64,000 nt of DNA from Certhia americana (lineage: Eukaryota > Chordata > Aves > Passeriformes > Certhiidae): contig CM031879.1 of NCBI GenBank assembly GCA_018697195.1, forward strand, positions 46,495,487 to 46,559,486, read 5' to 3'. The position numbers and the translations under genes were made by a program. Of the stretch, positions 26,583 through 37,549 are shown one piece after another. The stretch's first letter is position 1; each line of letters starts with the position of its first letter. The notes under the pieces are model-generated. The model was not told where the DNA came from. It worked only from the letters and a program-made list of their open reading frames with translations, and did not search any database.

Positions 26583-28195
26583 ACAAGACTCATTATTTTG
26601 GGGTCATTTTTATCTTCATTGAGAAGCTTTCTAGAAATAAATAAAAATCTGTTAACTGTTAATATTTCTTAGTTTTCTTACCCAAGTATAAACAAGAGTT
26701 TCACATAGATTCAGGACAGATGTGGAGGCAGCTTGGGAAAAGTGGAATGACAGGAAATTATGTTGGTCACAACTGAAATGCTCAGCACAACCAAAGCACT
26801 TGAGCTAGTGAACCTTTTTTGCAGCACATGTTGCCCCTGTGCCACAGACTGTTAATTTTCTCTTACCCGGAGCAGATGGAGAAAACCCCTGGGGATGGGA
26901 TTTTTCTCTTGTGACTGGAGAAAAGTCTCTGTGTCTCCGGAGAGAGAAGAGTCACACCTCTTGCTTTCCTGTGTCTGGGTTAGCAGGAAAGCTTCATGAG
27001 GATCATGGCTGTACTGGATCTATGTTTGCTTTAGGTGCTGAGGGATGCTGAGGTCAGGCAAGCTTCCCCTGTTGCAGTGGGGAACTGCTATAATAACTGC
27101 TCTTTCTGCTGTTATGGGCCACACAAGGATGAGATATTTATTAGGCTAATGAGCAAATTATAATTCAAAGCTTTAGGATGAACAAAAAAAGAAATGTATG
27201 TTAGCTCCCAACTGGTAATGGTTGTAGGATCAGAGTTGCAGAATTCTTGAATTTCTAAGTTTTCCCAAGTGACCAGTGCTTGGATGAGATGCAGCTGTAT
27301 GTGGTTATATTCTTAAACATAGAAATGCATGCGTACATCATGGTCATAGCCCAGAAAATGAGGAAAAAAGCAACCTTACCTCATTCCCTGCCTGTTTCTA
27401 TGTCCATTCCCATTCATAAAGCACAGAGAAGGGGTATTTTTGTTTCCTAGGGAGATATTTTTCTTCCCCCCGCTAAAAGAAAAGGCAGAAATCTTTGGTC
27501 ATGCATTCAAATGCAGCTGGGTTTGGTTTGTGGTGCAGAGGTCTAAGTGTGCATTAGGACATGACCTGCCTAGTGTACCTGTTTTGTATCACCTCTGTAC
27601 ACAGGGAGGGGGTTTTGTGTAAATTGTATTGACCCGCTATCCAAAGACAGTTTTGGATTACAGTTTATCTGGGCTGGATTCAAATCCTTAAGGAGAAATA
27701 CTCTTTAATCATTCAAGCTGGATGCTGCCCGAGTTTTGGAATCTTACAAATATGTTGGCATTTATGTAATAAACACAAACTTTAAGAGTATTTCTTTTCC
27801 TTGAGGAACTCTTGACTTCATAAGCTTTTATTGTGAGCTGGTTGTTAGGGCTGAGAATTTGCCACTGACTCCCTCTCCCCACCCCAAAACAAACAAATAA
27901 ATAGAACCATATGTAGTTGACTTCATCCTCCAAAAAGGCTCTTTGGCTACTTCCCTATGAAATCAGCAGGGGTATTTTTTTTCTTCAAGTTTTGAGGCAT
28001 GCCAGACCACTGAGGCTGTGGGGAGAAGGAAGATGTTAGCCCTAGTGATGATTCTTAGGTCAGCTGTTAGCTTAGTCTGAAGTATCAGTCGTTTTCCCAT
28101 TGCTAAAATCGCTGCAACATGTTTTTCTTGCCTTATTCCCTGTGTGAAATGAGTTACTTTAGCAGAAGTGGTTTAAAGACATTCTTTGTTTTTTG
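26583..28195. other. Non-coding stretch, nothing recognised
   Basis: AT-leaning DNA with short homopolymers. No exon, RNA gene or repeat family was recognised. Confidence 0.45.
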
Positions 28196-28366
28196 GGTTG
28201 AGGTGGTTTTTTCCTTTTTTTTTTGTTGGTTTGGGTTTTTTGGGGGTTTTTTTTGGTGGGTTTTTTCCCCCCAAAATAGAAACATTCTCTTTTTAACATC
28301 TTTTAAATCATGGTTTCTATGTACAGCCAAACAATGGTTTGGGGTTGTTTTTTGTTTTTTTTTTTC
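28196..28366. repeat. T/G-rich low-complexity tract, interrupted
   Basis: Two T/G-rich stretches (about 28196-28267 and 28336-28366) separated by a short A-containing segment. The first has repeated GGG and GGTT groups between T runs. Composition is like the tracts at 0.5 and 7.1 kb. Confidence 0.8.
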
Positions 28367-28619
28367 AGTGGCTGTTTCTGGTTTAGGCTTGACATAAATC
28401 TATTTCAATTGTTCAGTGCTGTGATCCAATTCAGACTATGAAGTGGCCCAGGTACAGATCAGCCTGATTCTACATTTTATTCCAGATGATGTTACTGACT
28501 TGCCATGTGGCCTTTGCTCAGTCACTTGTAAATTTATCTTTTATTTCTGTTATCTTTGAAATCAGGGTAGCTCCGGTTTTTTAATATAGTTGATATTGGT
28601 AGAAGAATCTTAATATTAG
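28367..28619. other. Non-coding stretch, nothing recognised
   Basis: AT-leaning single-copy DNA between the T/G tract and the purine-rich segment. Confidence 0.4.
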
Positions 28620-28910
28620 AGAAGAGGGGGACACACCTAATGACATAGCAGAATTAGGATGAAGAGCATGAAGGGGCAGAAAGGGACCAGTGGCAGGAAA
28701 AAAAAGGAAGTTTAGACTGAGAGGTACTGGCAGGAGGCCAGAGTTGAGCTGTAGGAATGGGAAGAATTATTCAAAAAGTGAGAGGAAAGGAGATGCTGCA
28801 GATCAAAGAAAGAAAGGAAGTAGAGCGCAAATGAAAGCAGTGATTTGGAGAAAGGTGGGTTAAGTCAAAGAGGTGGAAGAAAGGAAAGGGATGGAATAAG
28901 GAAAAGGGTT
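28620..28910. repeat. Purine-rich (GA-rich) segment on plus strand
   Basis: About 290 bases heavily biased to A and G on the plus strand, with GGAAA, AAAGG and GAAAG units but no fixed repeat period. Such asymmetry can come from decayed GA repeats. No coding frame is supported. Confidence 0.55.
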
Positions 28911-30554
28911 TGTTCAGTTCACTTAGCTTTGTAGATTATCTGATTTGTACTTTTGAGACATTACCCTTATGTTTCTAAACTTAAGGCAAAATGAGGCTTG
29001 CTATTTTTTTTTTAAGTATCTGAACACTTTAGATTATCACATTAAATAATTTGGACTAGGAAGGTCTCTAAAGTTTGCTCCTCGAGGTCATAATGATGTC
29101 TAATAGCACCCTCCTTTCCCTAGAAAATAGTCCCTCGAACTGTTGTGTTAATGGCTTGGCACAGTCCCCTGCCAATTTGTCCTGCTGACTCTCAAATTAT
29201 TGTCCTGTGCTGTAGAGGACAACTTCTAACATGTAAAGCATTTAAAACATCAACAAAAAGTAGCTACAGAAAGTTTGTTGTCTGTGGATTTTTTGTCTTC
29301 CTTTACTGTTTAGAGAGTAATGTGCCTGATTTAAAACTGTGCCAAATGACGCCTTTGGCCCTGTTTGCTTGTTCTCGGTGGTGGTTGTTCCCTTTTTCCC
29401 TGCTGCCAAGTCTGTCTGTGAGGAAGGACTGGTGAGGAGAAGGGATGCAGCAGGGATGGTTTGTGATGACTTGTTCTGGGAAATAAGACCAGGATGGCCC
29501 ATGCAGGGTTGAAACTGGAGGGGAGGGGGGAGCTGGGGAGTGCTGCTGTTCCTATTGTTCTGCCAGACTGTCTGATTCAGCCACAAAGCAGCTGGTTCTC
29601 AAAATTAATGTTTAAAACTTCCCATTTTGAAAAACACTGGTTTAAAATATAATGAAGCACAATAAGAAACGTGAAGACTGATATTTTGAAACTACCTGAA
29701 GGCAGATGGATCACTTGGAAATTCTCCCAGGAAAAATATAAAAATATTTCTATTTTCTCCCAACAAAACAGTACGTTAAGGCATAACCTTGGGTCTCAAA
29801 TAAGCTTCTGCAGTGACTAATTAGGCAGTGGAAAAGCAGAGAAATCACCTCACCTCTGACCACAGCACTAGTTAAAGTTGTGGAAAATATGGGCAGCCAC
29901 TGCAATCCTAAATTGTAAGAAGGGAGATGGAGCAGCTGCTTTCCCCAGGGCTCTGGTAGGTGTTGCAGACTAGCAGCACCCATAACCACTCCTGCTAAAA
30001 TGAACAAGGAGACTTGTTCCTTAATGCACAAGGGTGCACCATGGGAGCCAGGGGAGACTTGTTGGGTGTCCTGGTGCTGCCCATCACCACTGGCACAGAA
30101 TGGGGCAGGAGCCCTGCCCTGCCCTGTCAGTGGTGATGGAGGACACAGGGCATGTGATGTCCTGTCAGGGATGGACCCCAAAGGTGCTGCCAGATACGGC
30201 AGCTCCTGTGCTAAGCCTTTATCTCTTCCTTCACTCTCTCCTTCAGATGGTGACAGCACCGTGAAATCTTCCAGGAGCCACAACGTTTCCCTTGAAAGTT
30301 GGGACAGCAGGGGAAGAAGCGGGGAAAAAGGTTGTGGTTTTTTTCAAATCTTGTTTAGGCTTTTGTTTGCCTGTTTTTTTTCCCCCTGGAGAGTGCCCAG
30401 CTCACTGTTTCAGGCTGGTTTTCACCCTTGAGAAATTCCTATGAATCAATCAGATGATTTGAGGGTGTGTGAGATGCTTCTGTATTTTGAGTCCTAATCA
30501 CTTAGGTGAAAAAGAATAAGTAAATTATATATTGAACTGCTAACTGGTGCTGAG
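28911..30554. other. Non-coding stretch
   Basis: Mixed-composition DNA. The 177-codon minus-strand open frame at 29750-30283 has no recognisable family features and lies over a GC-richer patch. It is taken as chance. Confidence 0.45.
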
Positions 30555-30760
30555 GCCTGGTGGTTTCCATGGCAACAGGGCTGGAAATAGCTGCCTGTGA
30601 CGTCACCAGCACGGCACAGGTAGATCCAAATCCTGTTGTTGCTGTTTCCCCCTGAAGAAGTGAGTGCGGCAGGCACAAACACCTTGACATTGCAAGTAAC
30701 ATATGCAAATATCCCAGCCACCCCGGTGGTTCCTATCCATCACCAGGGGACATCGAGTTC
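30555..30760. promoter_or_regulatory. Candidate enhancer/promoter: RFX X-box, full CRE and octamer
   Basis: Three strong motifs lie within 150 bases. GTTTCCATGGCAAC at 30563-30576 is a near-perfect palindromic RFX X-box. GTGACGTCAC at 30597-30606 is a full palindromic CREB/ATF site. ATGCAAAT at 30703-30710 is an exact POU octamer. RFX and CREB/ATF factors are known to act together, as at MHC class II X1/X2 boxes, but the spacing here is wider and no Y-box is seen, so it is not that promoter. No TATA box or exon is evident beside it. Confidence 0.5.
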
Positions 30761-31061
30761 ACTGTGAGCACAGCAGAAGTATCTGGGCCCTCTTGCAAGG
30801 TACTGAGGGGGGCACAGATCCTCCCACCCCACACCTCCCTGCATTGGCCATGCTGGGGTGCAGAGACGCTGCATGAGACTTTTCAGCCTCATATCCAGGT
30901 TGAGGGGCTCAGGTCTTCTCCTTCAGGGGCTGGTGATGCCCCAGTTGCCCAAGCTGCTCCTCTAATTCATCTTACAGCTGCAGTATTGCATGTGAGAGGG
31001 GAGAGATTTCTAAACAGCTCGGACACCATTTCTTCTTTCTGGAGATGGATAGAAGACGCGG
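30761..31061. other. Non-coding stretch, nothing recognised
   Basis: Slightly GC-rich DNA with a 118-codon plus-strand open frame (30764-31120) that runs into the T/G tract. It has no family resemblance. Confidence 0.4.
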
Positions 31062-31130
31062 TAGGTTTAGGTTTGGTTTTGGTTTGGTTGTTTTTGTTTG
31101 TTTTGGGTTCTTTTTGGTAATTTGGTTGAT
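31062..31130. repeat. T/G-rich low-complexity tract
   Basis: Repeated GGTTT and GGTTTT units, including one GGTTTAGG, passing into a TTTTTG-type stretch. It is irregular and is not a telomere array. Confidence 0.8.
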
Positions 31131-33973
31131 GCAGGTTTTGATTTCGCTGATTTCTGGAAGATTTGGGTTTATTTTCCCTTTCTCTTTTATCTTTGAGATG
31201 CCAGGAATGTAAACTCTGATCTGGCATTGCTGAAGGACAAGTGGGAGGTGTAAATGAATCTATGAATGTGAATATTTAAAACATTAATTGAAAGGGTGAA
31301 TGTGGTGAATCTTCAACAAAGGCCTTTTCTACTTAAAATATTAATTACTTGTTGAAGTAAATATATCTTAAGCAAAACAAACAACCAGTCTGATTCAACA
31401 GGGCTATTTGATTATCCTGGCAGAGTCAAGAATGGAGGTTCTCCCTGAAGCCTCTTTCACTGCACTGTAGGTACAGGAGTGTCAGAGTGTTGTGTGACAG
31501 GGACTGACCCACACTGGAGCCTGGTTAGACACAAGCAAGGTGTATGTGAAGAGTAAGTCGCAGTTTAGCTGTGGAATTGAATATCCTTTAGCCAGCAACA
31601 ACAAACCCTCCACCCCCACCCCACTGATCTGATTACCTAGCTCCATGCATGATCAAAATCCAGTAAATGTGGTACTTCCTTCCATGTGTTTTCTGGTGTT
31701 TGTGTTCAATTTAGTTTTAGCTGTCCCGAGTGATTGCATTTCCAATGTTTTCCTGAGAAGACAAGACCATATGTCTCCTGTTAAGGTGATCTGTCCTATT
31801 TTCCCCATATGGCAATGGTCAAGTTGTGTTGAATACTCAGATGACACTGAATGATCCTCTTTTTAGTTTGTGCCTCTCAGAGGTTTGTAGACAGTTCAGT
31901 TCCCAGCTCATTGGCCATTGCTTAGCAAGATCTCCTATTTAGTCTTAGTGTTTGTAAATTATTTCTGGTTCTTGATAACACACTTATTTCTCTTCTGCAA
32001 CCTTCTATTTTGTCATGAGGTTTTTTTGTGCAAGTTTAGCCCAGAGTTAAATACTAGCTTTCTGGTATGGTTGCAACCAAAACAATTTGAGGCTTGTCAG
32101 CTCTAGAAACTGCTAATAATACTGTAAGCACCTGCAGCAAGTGCAGCTATTTGCCACCAGCAGTATCCACCTGTACACAGTAGTAGTTCTGTCACAAGAG
32201 TCTTCTCCAGGAGACTGCATCCTGCATCTCCTGTGCCTGTGTCACCCCAATGGCTCTGAGCATCAAACGCTGATGGTTCAGGTGTGATGGCTGGTTCTCT
32301 CAGGAAGGGTCTCGTACTGTCTCTTCCCCTTGATAAAAACAGATGCCCTCTGGATGATGGTTTACATGTAGAGGTAAATGCTTATCTGTCATGCAAGCAT
32401 AAAAACATGCTGAGTTTATAAGGAGAAAAATGACATGGAGCAATGGACAGGCAGTTTTACTGGGTGCTGTGGCTTGCAGAGTGTTGTTTGCAGATAGGGC
32501 ACTGCACCGACTGCCTATTATGCTTCACAGGCCAGCAGTGACCTATGGACCACAGTTTAGGTGATGCTGTTCTAGGGCCTTATCTATACTAGGAAAAGGA
32601 AGACAAATGATGCATAGTTTATCGTTTCGTTGTAAAGCTAAATGACATTGTGGAAGGGTTTGGGGTGTTTTTTAATGTCAGGAGCTGATTCTTGTGTGTG
32701 CTGCAGCTCTGTTTCTGCTGCCAGAGGTGAAATAACTGTCCTGATTTCATCAGTGTAGATGCAGATAAATGTACTTGGAGCTATGGAAGACTCCTACCTT
32801 CATAATGTAATTCTTTTTGGAAGGATCTCCAAGTATTACTAGCTCCTTTTTCCCGCTTTGAGGGGACTACTTTAAGTCATTCATATTATTATGGCTTCCA
32901 AGAGTTTTTTCTTCAAAGTTGGTTTGTAGACAATGCCCCAAGAAGTGAAAAGATATGAATATGAAAAGTATTAGGATCTCTAAAACCTTACTGACAAAAG
33001 GGAAACCTTACAAGGCATTCCACTGCTGTCATCCTGAGTTACCTGTGCTACCACTAGTGATGAGGCAGAAGAGTTTGAGATCTTCTGTGGCTTGTTAGAG
33101 GCAACATCAGAATTGAAAACTGAACACCTACTGCTCAAGGCTTTTGAACAGTCATGAAAACCTGAGCATTAGTCTTAGCTGAGCATTTAGCTTTTCCTAG
33201 TTGGACTTGCAATGATTATGTATGGTATGACTGAAGAACTACAATCAGCGTTTCTGTGTTAAGGTGCCTACTGCTATTAACACTCGTAGTGCTCCTCACA
33301 GTTTCTAACACCTTCTGTCTTTTATGCATCTGTCTGTCAGAAAGTGAAACTTCGGGCCAAAAATCAGCGCAGTTTTGTCATATAGCCATATTGATAGGAC
33401 AAGAAAGAATGGCACTGCTCAATGTTCCCATCAGAGTAGTTGGCAAATGCATCTGTCAGGAAGGATTTAATGATGGGTATTAAGATAATGAGCCACAGAG
33501 AGGTAGACTATGGCTTTTCATTCCTTGCCATCTCTACTTTTCCCCCAGTTCACAAGGTCTTCAGGAAAAGGAAAAGCTGTTACTATTGCTGATTGCTCAA
33601 CTCTTGCAGAGTTCTTGATTTCTGCAGATGCTGTGTGTAATACCCATGCAGTGGTATCACTTGGGAAGGGTGAAAACGAAGAAGATAGGGGTTTATTGTC
33701 TTTAAACCTGAGGCTTGCTCAGGTTTTGGTGGCTGCAGACTCCAAAATTAGATGGTTTGTGTTTGGATTTAGGATATCCTCAATCTGGGGAGAATCTGGG
33801 CCTACTGGGGAGAAACCACTGTTTATGCACCCTAAAGTAACCACTTTGTCTTTCCTCTGCCGCAAAGTGGATGGAAGGGGAAACAGGACCTCATGCAGGG
33901 CTCAGGAGTGAGAGGTGGATGGGGTATGATCTTCAGGGAAGCAATCTGATGGCTGGAAGGAGTTGGGCCCCAT
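31131..33973. other. Long non-coding stretch
   Basis: AT-leaning DNA without recognisable exon, RNA gene or repeat family. The 133-codon plus-strand open frame at 33510-33911 has no domain resemblance. Confidence 0.45.
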
Positions 33974-34011
33974 TTAAAATGGCTGCTGCCGCATTCAAGG
34001 GGCCATTTTAA
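33974..34011. promoter_or_regulatory. Inverted pair of AAAATGGC motifs (YY1-like)
   Basis: TTAAAATGGC at 33974-33983 is followed, after an 18-base spacer, by its exact reverse complement GCCATTTTAA at 34002-34011. AAAATGGCTGC resembles the YY1 site, whose core is ATGG. A single 10-bp match of this kind is not far from chance in 64 kb, so the call rests on the motif content. Confidence 0.35.
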
Positions 34012-36479
34012 GTGCCTGTTATCCTACTCTGGCTTAGAGCTATAATTTGAATGAATGTGAAGCCAACAAAAATGTTAGTTTCCAATACAAATCTGTTCTG
34101 ATTTGGGGATTCATCCGAGTCCCAACAATGCGTAAAGTACTGCGGAATGAGAGGTGATACATTGTGGAAATGTGAGATATGAATTTTATATTTATTACTG
34201 ACTTGGCAGGGTGCTTTTCACATCACCATTCTGGTACAATTTTGATTAGATTTTTATGCTGAGCATTGGAGAAACACTGCTCGTGTGTACGTAATTCTCT
34301 TTCCCTATTGTGCATCCCTTCTCTGATAAGGAGAACTCTGTGCTGATGAGACAGGGTTGACAGTCATCGCACTGTAATGATACAGTTCAGACAATGCCAT
34401 TAGAAACTTCCTCTGCCAGTGTGGAGGATGTGTGTTGACATGGAGCAGAGTGCCACTAGCAGTGGGAGAACAGGTAAGTTTCTGTCTCGCCCAACTCTTC
34501 TGCAAGAGTTTGTAAGGGTGACAGTAGTTTCTGTCATCTTGCTGTGTATGGAGGAACTTGTTCAATGGTTCTCAGCCCATGGGTCGATCTCATTTGTCAT
34601 AAATTGTTGTCTTGTAATGGATTTTGTTTACTCCCAGCATGTTCTGGCTCTGAACTAGCATTGGAAGCAGGTAAAATTCATCTGCAGATGGAGTGCTGTC
34701 TGTTCTCTCACAGGTATTTGCTTTAGATGGGAAAGCATCAGGGAAATACCCTTCTCTGTAGACTACCTTACAGAGTCAGAGTTCTGGGGCAGAGGTAAAT
34801 CTGATGTGTGTATTTATTTTTAGTTATTTATGAACCCTTGTCTTTTGTATAGAGCTTTTTACAAGCATTGGTGCATGTATTTCACCTTGCTTTGTTTCAA
34901 AAGTAGTACCGTCCCCATTTTATAGCTTCATAAAGAACTGTGTTGTGCGGTTTGAGATGATGCAGAAAGTCTGCGTTAAAACTGGGAACTAAACCCAGAC
35001 TTCTCAGATTTTTGGTTCAGTGTCCAATACTCAGGAAGAATGAGGAAAAAGGCAGGATGATTTTTGTGCTTATTTAAAGGTACATCTACATATTTTTGCG
35101 TTGAATTGGACTGTGGAGATGAACAGCTTCAATGTAGCATTTTTCATTAAGATAATTGTCTTTAGAAGAGGTTTAGAAGGATAAAAATGTAGGGTTTTTT
35201 TTTTGCATTTTCACCTCAAACTGCATTGCAATTGTACTGCAGGAATGCACTTCACTTGTGGCATTTGGTGGAATCAAGAGATTTGACTCAGTGTGATCCT
35301 GGCAGAGCAAAACATAGGAACAGACTATCTCCAGCAAGTTTATTTACCACAATAAGATTATAAATTGTCATCTGAGCTATAGTAGTTTGACTCTGTGATC
35401 TTTCTTCATTGCAGTAAGTAGTAAAATGTTTGCCTAAACTATCAGGAGGTTGCTTGATTCAGTGTTTCTGTGACTCAGCTGGCAAATGGTGACTCGTTGC
35501 GGTAACTCAATCGCTTATTTCTGCATTCGTAGCTCTTGAACTGATTTTGGTGGGTAGCTGTTGTTAATGGAAGGCAAACGAAAGGAAAAGCATGGGATTT
35601 ACCTGGATGTAATCACTGTTCTCTGGGTAGTCTGGATAGAAGCAGATCAGCTCATAGAGCGGATGGCAAAAAGAAATGGAAAAAGTTTTGTCTGTGTCTA
35701 AGTTGCTGGCCTACTGAAATAGATCTGTCACCCTCAATGGAGCTGTGTATTTTTATATTCATAGTTTTGGCTGCAAATGGACAAAGCTGAAGGTGCTGTT
35801 ATATAGGTTAGTATTTTATTCCCAATCCTCCCACAACTGGAAGACTGCCTCTTTGTGGAAAAGGTGCCTTCCCCTTGCTGAAAACCAAGCTGGGCTTCTG
35901 GGCAGCCACACACAGTCCATAGCTTCACATTGCCCAACAGTGATGTGTGAAGTCAGGTGGCCCCAGCCTACACAAAATGAACTTGTGGTCTGTGCACAGC
36001 CCTTGGGCTGCAGGTCTTCTACCCAAGGTCTAAAACCTTAAATATCCCACATTCAGGGTCTACCTCTTCAGGAGTAAACCATGCTTGTAAAACCACTGGG
36101 CACTTACGCTCGCTGATGCAAGGAAGTTGGCGTGCAGTAAGCTGGGGTGTGAGTTGATGGCTCCCCTGCTGTTCTTGACTCTTCTGTGTAGGCATTTTTC
36201 ATATGCAGTTAAGAGCTGAGCTGCTTCCTCCAGCAGTGTTGAGTAAGAGTGGCTACAGCATGAGTTGGTGTGCAGTGCCCAATGTGCCATCCGCTCAGAG
36301 CCCAGCTTGTCGCTCCCTTCCCAGGTTGAACAAGCCCTTGGGAAATGTTTGGATTTTACAGGAGACCGTGCAGGATCAGAGCAGCAGCAAGGTGATGCGG
36401 TGGGACTGTGGAGCTGTGAGACCAGCAGGGATGCACACGCCATACCAGACACAGCTGGGATGTGCCAAGCTTAATTGTG
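34012..36479. other. Non-coding stretch
   Basis: AT-leaning to about 35.7 kb, then rising GC toward the CpG island. No splice-bounded exon, RNA gene or repeat family was recognised. Confidence 0.45.
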
Positions 36480-37470
36480 CCCCGGTCAAGGCAGGAACAT
36501 CAGTGATGCAAGTGGAGAGTGCTTATGTGGGGATGGGAAAAGAAGGCCGGGGAATCCTCGGATCACGCTGGGGGCAGGTGGTACCGGTGGGACCTTGCCT
36601 CTCCCCTCCCTTTGCCCCACGCTGGCCTTGGCAGAGCCCACGGAGAGGCCGACGGTGCTCGGCGGAGGAAGGAGGGGAGCAAATGCTTCCCGCGGAGGAG
36701 CAGAGCTGGCATCTGAGCAGCCTCACCTCTGCCCCACGGGCTCTCACCGGCCCTTCCTGGCTGCCTGCCGCCTCTCTCCAGCTGCCAGCCCCCCGCCCGC
36801 TGGCAGGCACCGCATCCCCTGCCGGGCTGGGAGCAGGGAGGAGAGGGGTGGGTGGGCAGCTGAGAGGACCAGCTCCCTCGGGCCCCTGACCCACCCCGGC
36901 AGAGCGGCGGGCTGCTCCCCGGCTCCCCGTGTCAAGCGCGTGTTTAAGCTTGTGCTAGTCTCCTGGACACCTTCCCGGTGAGTTTTCCAGAGAATGACTA
37001 CAGATGAAATGCAATTAGACACAGATGGAGGGGGGGTGGGGGAGGGGTGGGAGATGAGGCGAGTTTGAAAATGGGGGGAGGGGAACGATTAATTGCGAGG
37101 CCGTGAGGCAGGACCGGCGTGTGCAGGAGAGATGAGTGCGAGGATCAGAAGTCCCCGCTGGGAAACGCTCGCTGGGCTGGGGCCGGGAACCTGAGGAGGT
37201 CTCTGTGCTCTCAGCTGCTGCTGCCGCCGCTGTTGTGGTTGTTGGAGAGCCAGAGGGAAGCAGCAGGCGTGTCTCAGGGATGATTAATCATGTATGGCAG
37301 CAGCGAGGAGGGAGGACGCGGTGCGCACACGGAGACCAGCACCTCCCCTAGCCCTGCGCGCCTTTGGCTCGCTGACAGCGATCTCTTCTGCTCGGAAAAC
37401 CAGCCCCAGAGGAGGGCAGCCAGAGGGGGACCGTGTTTCGCCTGAGCCAAGAGACCGCTTCTTACCCACC
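36480..37470. promoter_or_regulatory. CpG-rich island, candidate promoter or enhancer
   Basis: About 1 kb of GC- and CpG-rich DNA in two lobes (roughly 36540-36950 and 37080-37460). Between them is an AT/G-rich block with ATTAATTGCG. A perfect palindrome ATGATTAATCAT at 37280-37291 suggests paired homeodomain sites. CTG/GCC triplets near 37215-37245 give a short Ala/Val run in one frame. No TATA box and no clear exon with splice sites were found. Long open frames on both strands are expected from GC content. The orientation of any transcript is unknown. Confidence 0.5.
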
Positions 37471-37530
37471 TCATCCTCCGGGAACTTTGAGACTTGAGAA
37501 ACTTAAATCTCCTGGGTCTGGGGAACAATG

Positions 37531-37549
37531 AAAAAAAAAAAAAAAAAAA
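37531..37549. repeat. Poly-A run (A19)
   Basis: A pure run of nineteen A just beyond the CpG island. No retroposed cDNA could be recognised upstream, so it is annotated as a homopolymer only. Confidence 0.9.

Noticed and set aside
30563..30606. MHC class II-type X1/X2 promoter
   Set aside because: X-box and CRE are about 20 bases apart instead of adjacent, no Y-box is seen, and no class II exon is nearby.
31062..31090. Interstitial telomere repeat
   Set aside because: GGTTTAGG appears once among irregular GGTTT units; there is no TTAGGG array.
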